Assembly: GCF_025354435.1 (NCBI RefSeq)
Contig: NZ_JANXMU010000073.1
Location: 62,001-126,000, forward strand
Reading direction: 5' to 3'
From: Rhodoferax sp.
GTDB taxonomy: Bacteria > Pseudomonadota > Gammaproteobacteria > Burkholderiales > Burkholderiaceae_C
DNA: 64,000 nucleotides
This document shows positions 26,591-35,568 of the stretch, one piece after another. The translations under genes were made by a program, and so were the position numbers. The notes beneath the pieces are model-generated. The model made no database searches. It was not told the DNA's origin and worked only from the letters and a program-made list of their open reading frames with translations. Each line of letters opens with the position of its first letter. The first letter of the stretch is position 1.

Positions 26591-27787
26591 ATGACGACTG
26601 ACGCGCCGCCTGCATTGCCCTATGCCCACATCCGCGTCGTCGAATTCACCCACATGGTGATGGGGCCGACCTGCGGCCTGGTGCTGGGCGACTTGGGGGC
26701 CGAAGTCATCAAGGTCGAGTCCATCGGCCACGGCCGCGAAGGCGATGCCACGCGCCAGTTGCTGGGGGCCGGGGCGGGCTTTTTTGCACTGTTCAACCGT
26801 AACAAGAAAAGCCTGGCGCTGGACCTGCAAACCCCCGAGGGCAAGGAAGCGGTGCTGCGCCTGATTGCCACCGCCGACATCGTCAGCGAAAACTTCAAGC
26901 CCGGCACCATGGCCAAGCTGGGGCTGGACTACGCCACCTTGAAGAAGCTGAACCCGCGCCTGATCTACGTCAGCCACAAAGGTTTTCTGCCCGGCCCCTA
27001 CGAACACCGCACCGCGCTGGACGAGGTAGTGCAGATGATGGGCGGCCTGGCCTACATGACGGGCCGCCCGGGCGACCCGTTGCGCGCGGGCACCAGCGTG
27101 AACGACATCATGGGCGGCATGTTTGGCGCGATCGGGGCCATGGCGGCCTTGGCCCAGCGCGAGAAAACCGGCCTGGGCCAGGAGGTGCAGAGCGCGCTGT
27201 TCGAAAACAATGTGTTCCTGGTGGCCCAACACATGCTGCAGTTCGCCGTGACCGGCCAGCCCGCCGCGCCCATGCCCGAGCGCATCTCGCCTTGGGGCAT
27301 TTACGACGTGTTCCAGGTCAAAGACGGCGAGCAGATTTTTCTGGCCGTTGTCAGCGACTCGGCCTGGAAGCTGTTTTGCGGGCTGTACGGTTTTGCCGAC
27401 CTGCTGGCCGATGCCCGCCTGCAAAGCAACAACGACCGGGTGCGCGCCCGCGACTGGATGATGCCGGCCTTGCGGGAGCGCATGGCGGCCTTCAGCGCCG
27501 CCGAGATTGCGGCGGTGTTCGAGGCGCACGCGCTGCCCTTTGCCCCCATCACCCGCCCGCACGACCTGCTGCACGACCCGCACCTGCTGGCCACCGGTGG
27601 CCTGGCCCCCATGACCCTGCCCGACGGCCGCCCCGCCCAGACGGTGCTGCTGCCCTTCACCATGGATGGCCAGCGCCCCGGCCTGCGCCTGGACCCGCCG
27701 CGCCTGGGCGAACACAGCGCCGAGCTGCTACGCGAACTGGGCTACGGCGATGCCGAGATCCAGGCCTTGATGCTATTGAATAAATAG
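26591..27787 (+). CDS. Family III CoA-transferase (CaiB/BaiF)
   Basis: This is an acyl-CoA transferase of about 398 residues. Family III landmarks are IRVVEFTHMVMGPTCGLVLGDLGAEVIKVE at the N-terminus, NRNKKSLALDL, the segment VSENFKPGTMAKLGLDY, and ALDEVVQMMGGL. The aspartate of the ALDEVVQ segment is the likely covalent catalytic residue. Members move CoA between carboxylic acids such as succinate, carnitine or aromatic acids; the donor here is unknown. ATG at 26591 is the best-looking start; ATG 26576 and GTG 26549 are also in frame. The last codons and the stop lie in a dispersed repeat. It is divergent from glcB. Confidence 0.9.
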   Translation: MTTDAPPALPYAHIRVVEFTHMVMGPTCGLVLGDLGAEVIKVESIGHGREGDATRQLLGAGAGFFALFNRNKKSLALDLQTPEGKEAVLRLIATADIVSENFKPGTMAKLGLDYATLKKLNPRLIYVSHKGFLPGPYEHRTALDEVVQMMGGLAYMTGRPGDPLRAGTSVNDIMGGMFGAIGAMAALAQREKTGLGQEVQSALFENNVFLVAQHMLQFAVTGQPAAPMPERISPWGIYDVFQVKDGEQIFLAVVSDSAWKLFCGLYGFADLLADARLQSNNDRVRARDWMMPALRERMAAFSAAEIAAVFEAHALPFAPITRPHDLLHDPHLLATGGLAPMTLPDGRPAQTVLLPFTMDGQRPGLRLDPPRLGEHSAELLRELGYGDAEIQALMLLNK

Positions 27788-27832
27788 CTTCTAGCGCAGG
27801 TGAAATCTGCGCCAGAGCCGTATTTTTTATCA
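27773..27832 (+). repeat. Family 1 palindromic repeat overlapping the CoA-transferase stop
   Basis: The copy reads GCTATTGAATAAATAGCTTC, then TAGCGCAGGTG and CTGCGCCAGAGCC. It supplies the final Leu-Leu-Asn-Lys codons and the TAG stop of the upstream gene, and it ends just before the LysR gene start. Confidence 0.65.
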
Positions 27833-27838
27833 ATTTAC

Positions 27839-28777
27839 ATGGACCGCTTGAAAACCCTGGAATCCTTCGTTGCCGTGGTGGCGCGCGGCAGTTTGACGGC
27901 TGCCGCCCAGGCCGAGGGCGTGGCACCGGCCATCATCGGGCGGCGGCTGGACGCATTGGAGGAGCGCCTGGGCGTGAAGCTGCTGCTGCGCACCACCCGG
28001 CGCATCAGCCTCACCCATGAGGGCAGTGCGTTTCTGGAAGACTGCCAGCGCGTGCTGGCCGACCTGGCGAATGCCGAAGCCAGCGTGTCTGCCGGGGGCG
28101 TACAGGCCAGCGGCCACTTGCGCATCACCGCGCCCGCCGGGTTTGGCCGCCGCCACGTGGCCCCGCTGGTACCGTGGTTCCGCGAGCAGCACCCGGATGT
28201 GACCGTCACCCTGAACCTGAGCGACCGCGTGGTGGATCTGGGGGGCGAGGGCTTCGACTGCGCGGTGCGGGTGGGGGATTTGCCCGATTCGTCCCTGGTC
28301 AGCGTGCGCCTGGCCGACAACCGCCGCCTGTGTGTGGCCACCCCGGCTTATCTGCAGCGCCATGGCACGCCGCAGCAGCCGGGTGATCTGGCCCGGTTCG
28401 ACTGCCTGGCCTTGTCCAGTGAGGCCTCGCAAACCCGGGGTTGGGCCTTTGCCGTACCTGACAAAGACCGCACCGAAGTGTTCTACGCCAAGCCCAGCGG
28501 CCCGCTGAACTGCTCTGACGGCCAGGTGCTGCACGACTGGTGCCTGGCGGGCTACGGCATCGCCTGGCGCAGCACCTGGGAGGTGGAGGCCGAGATCGCC
28601 AGCGGCCAACTGGTGTCGGTGCTGGACGCGTTTGCCGCGCCGCCCAACGGCATCTACGCCGTGTTTGCCCAGCGCAAGCACCTGCCGCTGCGGGTGCGGC
28701 TGTGGATCGATTTTTTGAAGCTGCACTACAGCCGGCCGGGGTTTTGGACCGGGGCGGACGTAAAAAAACCCGGCTGA
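27839..28777 (+). CDS. LysR-family transcriptional regulator
   Basis: This is a 312-residue LysR regulator with an N-terminal helix-turn-helix (LESFVAVVARGSLTAAAQAEGVAPAIIGRRLDALEERLG, about residues 5-45). The effector domain carries the GHLRITAPAGFGRRHVAPLV and LNLSDRVVDLGGEGFDCAVRVG signatures of the CrgA/PecT-like subgroup. It lies downstream of the CoA-transferase in the same direction and may regulate it or the divergent glcB. Its stop codon is inside a terminator hairpin. The start MDRLKTLE is standard for the family. Confidence 0.93.
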   Translation: MDRLKTLESFVAVVARGSLTAAAQAEGVAPAIIGRRLDALEERLGVKLLLRTTRRISLTHEGSAFLEDCQRVLADLANAEASVSAGGVQASGHLRITAPAGFGRRHVAPLVPWFREQHPDVTVTLNLSDRVVDLGGEGFDCAVRVGDLPDSSLVSVRLADNRRLCVATPAYLQRHGTPQQPGDLARFDCLALSSEASQTRGWAFAVPDKDRTEVFYAKPSGPLNCSDGQVLHDWCLAGYGIAWRSTWEVEAEIASGQLVSVLDAFAAPPNGIYAVFAQRKHLPLRVRLWIDFLKLHYSRPGFWTGADVKKPG

Positions 28778-28787
28778 CCGGGTTTTT
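28764..28787. terminator. Bidirectional terminator overlapping the LysR stop codon
   Basis: AAAAACCCGG-CTGA-CCGGGTTTTT is a perfect stem whose loop contains the TGA stop of the LysR gene. The symmetric A/T tracts also suit the convergent psiF-like transcript. Confidence 0.85.
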
Positions 28788-28805
28788 GAGAGGCGGGGGA
28801 AAACC

Positions 28806-29120
28806 TTACTTTTTCAGGCAGTCGCTCATGAAGGCTTTGCGATCGTCGCCCTTTTTGCCAGTGGCATCCTTGTTACAGGTGGTCATTTTGGTTTGTTGGG
28901 CGGTCTTGCCGTCGTCGGCGGCAGCGGCAGGTGCGTCGGCCTTGGCGCTCAGGCAGGTTTTCATGAGAGCTTTGCGCTCATCGCCCTTTTTGCCGGTAGC
29001 GTCCTTGTTACAGGTGGTCATTTTGGTTTGCTGGGCGGTCTTGGGCTTGTCTTCGGCGTGGGCCAGGCCCAGTGAAAAGGCCATGCCCAGGGCAGCGATC
29101 AGGGGTAAGAGTCGTTTCAT
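28806..29120 (-). CDS. psiF: PsiF-repeat periplasmic protein
   Basis: This is a 104-residue precursor with a cleavable signal peptide (LLPLIAALGMAFSLGLAHA). The mature part has two near-identical PsiF repeats of about 35 residues, each with the core QQTKMTTCNKDATGKKGD and a later Cys (TCL/DCL), so four cysteines in two pairs. E. coli PsiF is induced by phosphate starvation but has no known activity. ATG at 29120 is selected because the longer frame only adds a non-signal leader. It stands alone between the LysR gene and argS. Confidence 0.88.
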   Translation of the reverse strand: MKRLLPLIAALGMAFSLGLAHAEDKPKTAQQTKMTTCNKDATGKKGDERKALMKTCLSAKADAPAAAADDGKTAQQTKMTTCNKDATGKKGDDRKAFMSDCLKK

Positions 29121-29240
29121 GCAAGCTCCAGTAGAAGAGGGTGGAAGTAATCCTGTGTACAACCTGAGGCTGGACAGGGGGATTGCACCCTATAACGGCG
29201 CATCCCGCAAGTCGAATGACGGCCCCCGTAAAATCGCTGC

Positions 29241-30914
29241 ATGCTCTCAGTCAAACATGAATTGCTCGCGGCGCTGGCCGTCGGGCTGGAAAAAATTGCC
29301 CCCGGCGCTGGTGCCAAAGCCGCGTTCGAGTCCCCCAAGGTGGCTGCCCACGGCGATTTCGCCTGCACCGCCGCTATGCAACTGGCCAAGCCGCTCAAGC
29401 TGAACCCGCGCCAACTGGGTGAAAACCTGCGCGCGGCCCTGCTGGAGCACCCTGCGTTTGGCAAATGGGTTGAGGCCATCGACATCGCCGGGCCGGGTTT
29501 TATCAACATCAAGCTAAAACCTGCCGCTAAGCAGGAAATCGTGCGCGAAGTGCTGGCCGCCGGGGCCAGCTTCGGCGTGCAGCCCGCCAACGGCCAGCAC
29601 ATCTTGGTGGAATTTGTCTCGGCCAACCCCACCGGGCCACTGCACGTAGGCCATGGCCGCCAGGCCGCGCTGGGCGACGCGATCTGCAACCTGTACGCCA
29701 CCCAAGGCTGGGACGTGTACCGCGAGTTTTATTACAACGACGCAGGCGTGCAGATTGGCACCTTGGCCACCAGCACGCAGATGCGCGCCAAGGGCTTTAA
29801 GCCCGGCGATGCCGAGTGGCCTGAAGCTGCCTATAACGGCGACTACATCGGTGACATTGCGGTGGACTTCCTGGCCAAGAAGACCGTCAAGGCCGACGAC
29901 CGCGAAGTCACCGCCTCCGGCAATATCGACGACCTGGACTCGATCCGCGAATTCGCCGTGGCCTATCTGCGTCGCGAGCAAGACCTGGACTTGCAGGCTT
30001 TCCAGGTGAAGTTCGACAACTTCTACCTCGAATCCAGCCTGTACACCAGCGGCAAGGTCGATACCACGGTGCAACTGCTGCAAGACGCAGGCAAAACCTA
30101 CGAACAAGACGGCGCGCTGTGGCTGCAGTCCACCGACTACGGCGACGACAAAAACCGCGTGATGCGCAAGACCGACGGCAGCTACACCTACTTTGTGCCC
30201 GACGTGGCCTACCACATCGCCAAATGGCAGCGCGGCTTCACTAAGGTGGTGAATATCCAGGGCACTGACCACCACGGCACCATTGCCCGCGTGCGCGCCG
30301 GGCTGCAGGCGGCCAACGTGGGCATCCCGCTGGGCTACCCCGACTACGTGCTGCACACCATGGTGCGGGTGGTACGCGGCGGCGAAGAGGTCAAAATCTC
30401 CAAGCGCGCCGGCAGCTACGTCACTCTGCGCGATGTGATCGACTGGACCAGCAAGGACGCAGTGCGCTTCTTCCTGCTCAGCCGCAAGCCCGATACCGAA
30501 TACACCTTCGATATCGACCTGGCGCGCTCGCAGAACAACGACAACCCGGTTTACTACGTGCAGTACGCCCATGCCCGCATCCGCAAGATGCTGCGCGACT
30601 GGGCGGGTGATGTGGCCAGCCTGCAAGGCGCGGACCTGTCCAGCTTGCTGGTGCCCCAGGCCCAAACCCTGATGCTGCAACTGGCCAAATACCCCGAAAT
30701 GCTGAGTTCGGCCACAGAGACCTTTGCGCCGCACGACGTGACCTTCTACCTGCGCGAACTGGCCGCCAACCTGCATAGCTACTACGACGCAGAGCGTGTG
30801 CTGGTAGACGACGAGGCCCTCAAACTGGCCCGCCTGGCCCTGGTCGCCGCCTGTGCCCAGGTGCTGCACAATGGTTTGGCGGTATTGGGCGTGGATGCCC
30901 CTGAAAAAATGTAA
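29241..30914 (+). CDS. argS: Arginyl-tRNA synthetase
   Basis: ArgS charges tRNA-Arg. The 557-residue class I synthetase has the N-terminal Add-1-type domain, the HIGH-like HVGHG at about residue 135 within [15 protein letters not shown], the KMSKS equivalent [12 protein letters not shown] near 385, and the C-terminal anticodon-binding DALR region. It is followed immediately by a SPOR-domain gene whose ATG directly abuts the argS stop, an arrangement common in related bacteria. Confidence 0.98.
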   Translation: MLSVKHELLAALAVGLEKIAPGAGAKAAFESPKVAAHGDFACTAAMQLAKPLKLNPRQLGENLRAALLEHPAFGKWVEAIDIAGPGFINIKLKPAAKQEIVREVLAAGASFGVQPANGQHILVEFVSANPTGPLHVGHGRQAALGDAICNLYATQGWDVYREFYYNDAGVQIGTLATSTQMRAKGFKPGDAEWPEAAYNGDYIGDIAVDFLAKKTVKADDREVTASGNIDDLDSIREFAVAYLRREQDLDLQAFQVKFDNFYLESSLYTSGKVDTTVQLLQDAGKTYEQDGALWLQSTDYGDDKNRVMRKTDGSYTYFVPDVAYHIAKWQRGFTKVVNIQGTDHHGTIARVRAGLQAANVGIPLGYPDYVLHTMVRVVRGGEEVKISKRAGSYVTLRDVIDWTSKDAVRFFLLSRKPDTEYTFDIDLARSQNNDNPVYYVQYAHARIRKMLRDWAGDVASLQGADLSSLLVPQAQTLMLQLAKYPEMLSSATETFAPHDVTFYLRELAANLHSYYDAERVLVDDEALKLARLALVAACAQVLHNGLAVLGVDAPEKM

Positions 30915-31637
30915 ATGACAGCACGTATGAAAAAGCAAAAGCAAAGCGGCGGCACCATCATCGGCTTCATCGTCGGGGTGGTGGTGGGCCTGGGGTCAGC
31001 GCTGGCGGTGGCGGTGTACGTCACCAAGGTGCCGATTCCGTTCATGAGCGGCAAAACCCAGATCAGTGGTGCCGACCACGATGCCGCCGAAACCCAGAAA
31101 AACAAGGACTGGGACCCCAATACCCCGCTGCACGGCAAAAACCCGGTGCGTCCGGTTGTGCCTGCGGCCACGCCCGAACCCGCGCCCGAGTCCACTGCGG
31201 CCGTGCCGCCTCCCGCCGCGGTGCCTGTGACACCGCCGGTGTCGGTAGCGGCCAAACCCGTGGCCAAGCCGGAGCTCAAACCTGCCGCCAGCGCACCCGC
31301 CACCAGCGCCGACCCCCTGGGCGACCTAGCCAAGGCCAAAGCCAAGGCGGCACCGAGCACCGTGGCCACCGCCGCGCCTGCACTGGCCCCGACCGCCGAG
31401 CCGTTTGAATACTTTGTGCAGGCTGGAGCGTTTCGGACCACCGAAGATGCCGAAGCCCAGCGCGCCAAGCTGGCCATGATGGGCATGGAAGCCAAGGTCA
31501 CCGAGCGCGAGCAGTCGGGCCGCACGGTCTACCGCGTGCGCATGGGCCCCTACGCCAAGCGCGACGATGCCGAGCGCGCCAAAGACAAGCTGGAAAGTGC
31601 CGGTGGCGACACCACCCTGGTCCGCGTACAGCGCTAG
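30915..31637 (+). CDS. SPOR-domain cell-division-associated membrane protein
   Basis: This is a 240-residue bitopic inner-membrane protein with a short cytoplasmic basic start, one span (about 12-35, GGTIIGFIVGVVVGLGSALAVAV), a long Pro/Ala-rich periplasmic linker (about 75-160) and a C-terminal SPOR domain (FEYFVQAGAFRTTEDAEAQRAKL through YRVRMGPYAKRDDAERAKDKL). SPOR domains bind denuded peptidoglycan at the septum, so a FtsN-like role is plausible but the name ftsN is not used here. It is co-directional and contiguous with argS, and followed by dsbA. Confidence 0.92.
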   Translation: MTARMKKQKQSGGTIIGFIVGVVVGLGSALAVAVYVTKVPIPFMSGKTQISGADHDAAETQKNKDWDPNTPLHGKNPVRPVVPAATPEPAPESTAAVPPPAAVPVTPPVSVAAKPVAKPELKPAASAPATSADPLGDLAKAKAKAAPSTVATAAPALAPTAEPFEYFVQAGAFRTTEDAEAQRAKLAMMGMEAKVTEREQSGRTVYRVRMGPYAKRDDAERAKDKLESAGGDTTLVRVQR

Positions 31638-31721
31638 TCCGGCGTTACATCGACTGTTGGCTATCTGGGCTGAACTTTTTGAATCCAGCCCCGTCTGACC
31701 CCCCACAAGGAGTGATTTGCA

Positions 31722-32375
31722 ATGAAACGTCGTGAGTTTTCGCTGACCTCAGCCAGTGTTTTGGCCGGTTCGGCCCTGGTTCTGTCGCCCATCGGCAGCG
31801 CCCACGCGCAGGGCAAAGCGCCTGTGGCGGGCACCGACTACCTAGTGTTGGACAAGCCCGTGCCCACCGATGCCCCGGCAGGCAAGGTAGAGGTGATCGA
31901 GTTTTTCTGGTACGCCTGTCCGCATTGCTTTGCCTTTGAGCCCGCGCTGGTCGCTTGGCTCAAGAAACTGCCCAAGAACGTGGCTTTCCGCCGCGTGCCG
32001 GTGGTGTTCCAGGATAGTTTCATTCCGCCGCAAAAGCTTTACTACACGCTGGAAGCCATGGGCCAGCTGGAGGCGGTACACGAAAAAGTGTTCAACGCTA
32101 TCCACGTCGAACGCCAAAAGCTGGACAAAGACAGTCTGGTGATCGACTGGGCTATCAAGCAGGGTCTGGACAAGGCCAAGTTTGTGGAGACCTACAACTC
32201 GTTTTCGGTGGCCACCAAGGTGCGCAAAGCCGCGCAACTGCAAGAGGCCTACAAAGTGGCCGGTGTGCCCGCCATGGGCGTGGCCGGGCGCTTCTACACC
32301 GACGGCACGCAAGCCCAGTCGATGGAGCGCGGCCTGACCGTGGTGGACTATCTGGTGTCGCAGCAGAAAACCTGA
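31722..32375 (+). CDS. dsbA: Thiol:disulfide interchange protein DsbA
   Basis: DsbA is the periplasmic oxidase that introduces disulfides. The 217-residue precursor has a signal sequence starting MKRREFSL (twin-arginine-like KRR) and ending GSAHAQG. The thioredoxin active site CPHC is at residues 66-69 in FFWYACPHCFAFEP, with the cis-proline segment GVPAMGV near 183. It follows the SPOR gene after 84 bp with its own ribosome site (AAGGAG). The partner DsbB encoded far away at 51.1 kb could reoxidise it. A terminator follows. Confidence 0.95.
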   Translation: MKRREFSLTSASVLAGSALVLSPIGSAHAQGKAPVAGTDYLVLDKPVPTDAPAGKVEVIEFFWYACPHCFAFEPALVAWLKKLPKNVAFRRVPVVFQDSFIPPQKLYYTLEAMGQLEAVHEKVFNAIHVERQKLDKDSLVIDWAIKQGLDKAKFVETYNSFSVATKVRKAAQLQEAYKVAGVPAMGVAGRFYTDGTQAQSMERGLTVVDYLVSQQKT

Positions 32376-32402
32376 CCGGTTGTGCGTTTCCTGCATCTAC
32401 GG

Positions 32403-32424
32403 GCCCGCTCTTGCGGGCTTTTTT
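32403..32424 (+). terminator. Intrinsic terminator between dsbA and lptA
   Basis: GCCCGC-TCTT-GCGGGC is followed by TTTTTT, 28 bp after the dsbA stop. It separates the dsbA transcript from the lptA-lptB-rpoN operon. Confidence 0.85.
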
Positions 32425-32474
32425 CTGGGCAGGCCGAATCGACCGCTACAATCATGTGCAAGATTCGTGCCTCT

Positions 32475-33095
32475 ATGAAAAACGCCTACCACACTCTCCT
32501 ACTCTTGTTGCTGTGCGCTTGCGCGGGCGGCTCTGCCTGGGCTGAAAAAGCCGATCGCCTCAAGCCCATGAACGTCGAATCCGATGCCATGCGCTACGAC
32601 GATCTGAAGCAAACCAATGTATTTACCGGCCGCGTGGTCATGACCAAGGGGACTATCGTCATCCGGGGTGCCCGCGTGGATGTGCGCCAGGATGCCGAGG
32701 GCAACCAGTTTGGTGTGGTCACCGCCGAGCCGGGCAAACTGGCTTACTTCAAGCAAAAGCGCGACGGCGTCGATGAATACATCGAAGGCGAGGGCGAAAC
32801 CATCGAGTACAGCAGCAAGCTGGACAACGTGCGGTTCATCAAGCGCGCCGTGATGCGCCGCCTGCTGGGCAGCAAGGTCAACGACGAAGTCACCGGCGGT
32901 GTCATCGTCTACGACAACACTACCGATGTTTTCACGGTAGACAACGGCACCCCCGCCAACAACCCGGGCGGCCAGAACGGCCGGGTCCGCGCCATGCTGA
33001 CCCCCAAGGTGGTGGTGCCAACCGAGTCCGCCCCTGCGGGCACCACCAGCCCCGCACTGCGGTCCACCACCACGCTTGAGGGGCCGCAGAAGTGA
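32475..33095 (+). CDS. lptA: LPS transport periplasmic protein LptA
   Basis: LptA bridges the inner- and outer-membrane parts of the LPS export machine. The 206-residue precursor has a signal peptide ([17 protein letters not shown]) and an OstA/LptA beta-jellyroll core, with [28 protein letters not shown] at its start and YTV-type strand repeats ([15 protein letters not shown]). The C-terminal tail is Pro/Thr-rich. The frame extends upstream through the terminator, so the ATG at 32475 is used. Its stop overlaps the GTG of lptB. LptC, commonly just upstream in relatives, is not here. Confidence 0.93.
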   Translation: MKNAYHTLLLLLLCACAGGSAWAEKADRLKPMNVESDAMRYDDLKQTNVFTGRVVMTKGTIVIRGARVDVRQDAEGNQFGVVTAEPGKLAYFKQKRDGVDEYIEGEGETIEYSSKLDNVRFIKRAVMRRLLGSKVNDEVTGGVIVYDNTTDVFTVDNGTPANNPGGQNGRVRAMLTPKVVVPTESAPAGTTSPALRSTTTLEGPQK

Positions 33096-33856
33096 CGGCC
33101 GTGGCGGAAGTCGTAGAAAGTCGCCTGGAGGCCCGCCATCTGCAAAAGACCTATGGCAGCCGCAAAGTCGTCAAAGACGTGACCCTGGCGGTCAAAAAAG
33201 GCGAGGTAGTGGGGCTGCTGGGGCCTAACGGCGCGGGCAAAACCACCTCGTTTTACATGATTGTGGGCTTGGTGCGGGCCGATGGTGGCAGCATCTCCAT
33301 TGACGGCCAGCCGGTCGAGCACATGCCGATCCACCGCCGCTCGCGCCTGGGCCTGAGCTATTTGCCGCAAGAGGCCTCGATTTTTCGCAAGCTCACGGTG
33401 GAAGAAAACGTGCGCGCCGTGCTGGAGCTGCAGCACGACGCAGCGGGAAAATCGTTGACCAAGCCGATGATTGAGGAGCGCCTGACCGCCTTGCTGGAAG
33501 ACCTGCGGGTTGAGCACCTGCGCCAGTCCAGCGCCATGGCCTTGTCTGGAGGCGAGCGCCGCCGGGTCGAAATCGCCCGTGCGTTGGCCACCCAGCCGCG
33601 CTTTATCCTGCTGGACGAACCGTTTGCCGGTATCGACCCGATCGCCGTGATCGAGATCCAGCGCATCATCGGCTTTTTGAAGTCGCGTGGCATCGGCGTG
33701 TTGATCACCGACCACAACGTGCGCGAAACCCTGGGTATTTGCGACCACGCCTACATCATCAGCGACGGCAACGTGCTGGCCGAAGGCACGCCGTCCGAGA
33801 TCGTCGATAACGCCGATGTGCGGCGCGTCTACCTCGGCGAACATTTCCGGATGTAG
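33092..33856 (+). CDS. lptB: LPS export ABC transporter ATP-binding protein LptB
   Basis: LptB is the cytoplasmic ATPase of the LptB2FGC complex that extracts LPS from the inner membrane. The 254-residue protein has Walker [11 protein letters not shown]-loop [18 protein letters not shown], signature [15 protein letters not shown], Walker [13 protein letters not shown] and H-loop [10 protein letters not shown], all typical of LptB. It begins with GTG overlapping the lptA stop (GTGA), showing translational coupling. Confidence 0.97.
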   Translation: MTAVAEVVESRLEARHLQKTYGSRKVVKDVTLAVKKGEVVGLLGPNGAGKTTSFYMIVGLVRADGGSISIDGQPVEHMPIHRRSRLGLSYLPQEASIFRKLTVEENVRAVLELQHDAAGKSLTKPMIEERLTALLEDLRVEHLRQSSAMALSGGERRRVEIARALATQPRFILLDEPFAGIDPIAVIEIQRIIGFLKSRGIGVLITDHNVRETLGICDHAYIISDGNVLAEGTPSEIVDNADVRRVYLGEHFRM

Positions 33857-33863
33857 TGCTTAG

Positions 33864-35441
33864 ATGAAGCAAGGCCTCTCCCTACGCGTCTCCCAGCACC
33901 TGGCGCTCACGCCCCAGCTGCAGCAGTCCATCCGCCTCTTGCAGCTGTCCACCCTGGAACTGAGCCAGGAAGTGGACCAGATGCTGGACGACAACCCGTT
34001 TCTGGAACGTAACCTGGACGACGCGCCGCGCGAAGAGTTCGGCCTGGCCCAAGCCGACACGCCCGTCAGTGCGGGCGATCGTGAAACCGAGTCTGCTCCT
34101 ACTTCTGTAGCTGAGTACGCAGGTGAATCCAGCGCTGAGGCCTCAAATGACTCTGAAACGCCGCTCACCGGCGGCGACGACACCAGTTGGGACGGCGACG
34201 GCACCTCGGAAATGAAACCCGACGACAGCGAGTGGGGCGGCGACGCACCCGCGCGCCAGAACAACCTGGGCGAAGACGGCGAGGCCGATGCCACCGAGCT
34301 GGCCCGCAACCAGGAATCGTTGACCAGCTTTCTGCACCGCCAGGCCCTGGCGCTGCGCCTGGGCGAGGTGGACCAGGCGGCGCTGCGCTTCCTGATCGAA
34401 TCACTGAACGACGACGGCTACCTGGAAGACGATCTGCCCACCCTGGCCCAGGGCCTGGCTGGCGACGATGTGGAAGCCCAGGAGGAGCTGGTGCACCGCT
34501 TCACCGTGGCCCTGCGCCTGCTGCAAAGCCTGGAGCCCGCTGGCGTCGGTGCCACCCATCTGGGCGAATGCCTGGTGCTGCAGCTCAAGGCGCTGCAAGC
34601 CACCATGGGCGACGACCCGGCACGCAAAACTGCGCTGCGCATCTGCCGCCAGCCCATGGATCTGCTGGCCCGGCGCGACGTAAAGCGCTTGGCGCAGCTT
34701 TGCCACGCCACCGATGCCGACATCAAGCTGGCCATCGCGCTGATTGCCCGCCTGGAGCCCAAGCCTGGTCGCCGCTTTGTGGATGTGGAGCGCAACATCG
34801 TGGTGCCTGACGTGATCGTCGCCAAGGTCGGGCGCGGCACCAGTGCCAAGTTCCGGGTGGTGCTGAACCCCGAGGTGATGCCGCGCCTGCGCGTGCACGA
34901 CATCTACGCCAACGCCCTGCGCCAGCACAAGGGCGGCGGCAGGGATTCGTCGAACAACGCGGCGCTGCAGCAGCGGCTGCAAGAGGCGCGCTGGTTCATC
35001 AAGAACATCCAACAGCGCTTCGACACCATTTTGCGGGTTAGCAACGCGATCGTGGAGCGGCAGAAGAACTTCTTCAGCCACGGCGCGCTGGCCATGCGCC
35101 CGCTGGTGCTGCGCGAGATTGCCGACGAGTTGGGCTTGCACGAGTCCACCATCAGCCGCGTCACCACTGCCAAATACATGGCCACGCCCTACGGTACCTT
35201 CGAGCTGAAATACTTCTTTGGTTCGTCCTTGGGCACCGAGACCGGCGGCAATGCGTCCAGCACGGCGGTACGCGCGCTGATCAAGCAGTTCGTGGCCTCC
35301 GAAGACCTGAAAAAGCCGCTCAGCGACAGCCAGCTATCGGACATGCTGAAAGAGCAGGGCATTGAATGCGCCCGCCGCACGGTGGCCAAGTACCGCGAAG
35401 CCCTGCGGATTGCACCGACGAATCTGCGCAAGGCCCTGTAA
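33864..35441 (+). CDS. rpoN: RNA polymerase sigma-54 factor
   Basis: RpoN directs transcription from -24/-12 promoters with enhancer-binding activators. The 525-residue protein shows the glutamine-rich region I (LTPQLQQSIRLLQLSTLELSQEV), an acidic region II (about 55-145), the core-binding region, and a C-terminal helix-turn-helix with LGLHESTISRVTTAKYM. The RpoN box ARRTVAKYREAL lies about 15 residues before the end. Part of the acidic linker (about residues 77-96) is encoded by an in-frame copy of the family 1 repeat. It lies seven bases after lptB. Confidence 0.97.
   Translation: MKQGLSLRVSQHLALTPQLQQSIRLLQLSTLELSQEVDQMLDDNPFLERNLDDAPREEFGLAQADTPVSAGDRETESAPTSVAEYAGESSAEASNDSETPLTGGDDTSWDGDGTSEMKPDDSEWGGDAPARQNNLGEDGEADATELARNQESLTSFLHRQALALRLGEVDQAALRFLIESLNDDGYLEDDLPTLAQGLAGDDVEAQEELVHRFTVALRLLQSLEPAGVGATHLGECLVLQLKALQATMGDDPARKTALRICRQPMDLLARRDVKRLAQLCHATDADIKLAIALIARLEPKPGRRFVDVERNIVVPDVIVAKVGRGTSAKFRVVLNPEVMPRLRVHDIYANALRQHKGGGRDSSNNAALQQRLQEARWFIKNIQQRFDTILRVSNAIVERQKNFFSHGALAMRPLVLREIADELGLHESTISRVTTAKYMATPYGTFELKYFFGSSLGTETGGNASSTAVRALIKQFVASEDLKKPLSDSQLSDMLKEQGIECARRTVAKYREALRIAPTNLRKAL
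34093..34150 (+). repeat. Family 1 palindromic repeat in frame inside rpoN
   Basis: TGCTCCTACTTCTGTAGCTG, then TACGCAGGTGAATCCAGCGC and TGAGGCCTCAAATGA, follows the repeat consensus over about 58 bp. It is translated as part of the Ala/Ser/Glu-rich acidic linker, a region of sigma-54 that tolerates length change. Confidence 0.5.
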
Positions 35442-35568
35442 CCGGCATCTGGCCGATCCCCGGTCCGTGCGGGCTCTGGCCAGGGGCGCTGGCAAGCCCA
35501 GGTGCCCCTATGGGATACTCCATGCCTCCCAGCGGACCCGCTCCGCGCCCCACTTTGGCACCGACTCC

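Noticed and set aside
27839-28777. The LysR gene as the missing PhcA of the phc-like system
   Set aside because: Its sequence features fit the CrgA/PecT-like subgroup and its position beside the CoA-transferase suggests a local metabolic target; nothing links it to the phc-like cluster.
28810-29060. Direct repeat of about 100 bp resembling a tandem duplication or mobile repeat
   Set aside because: It is the DNA of the two PsiF repeats inside one small gene, a property of the protein family.
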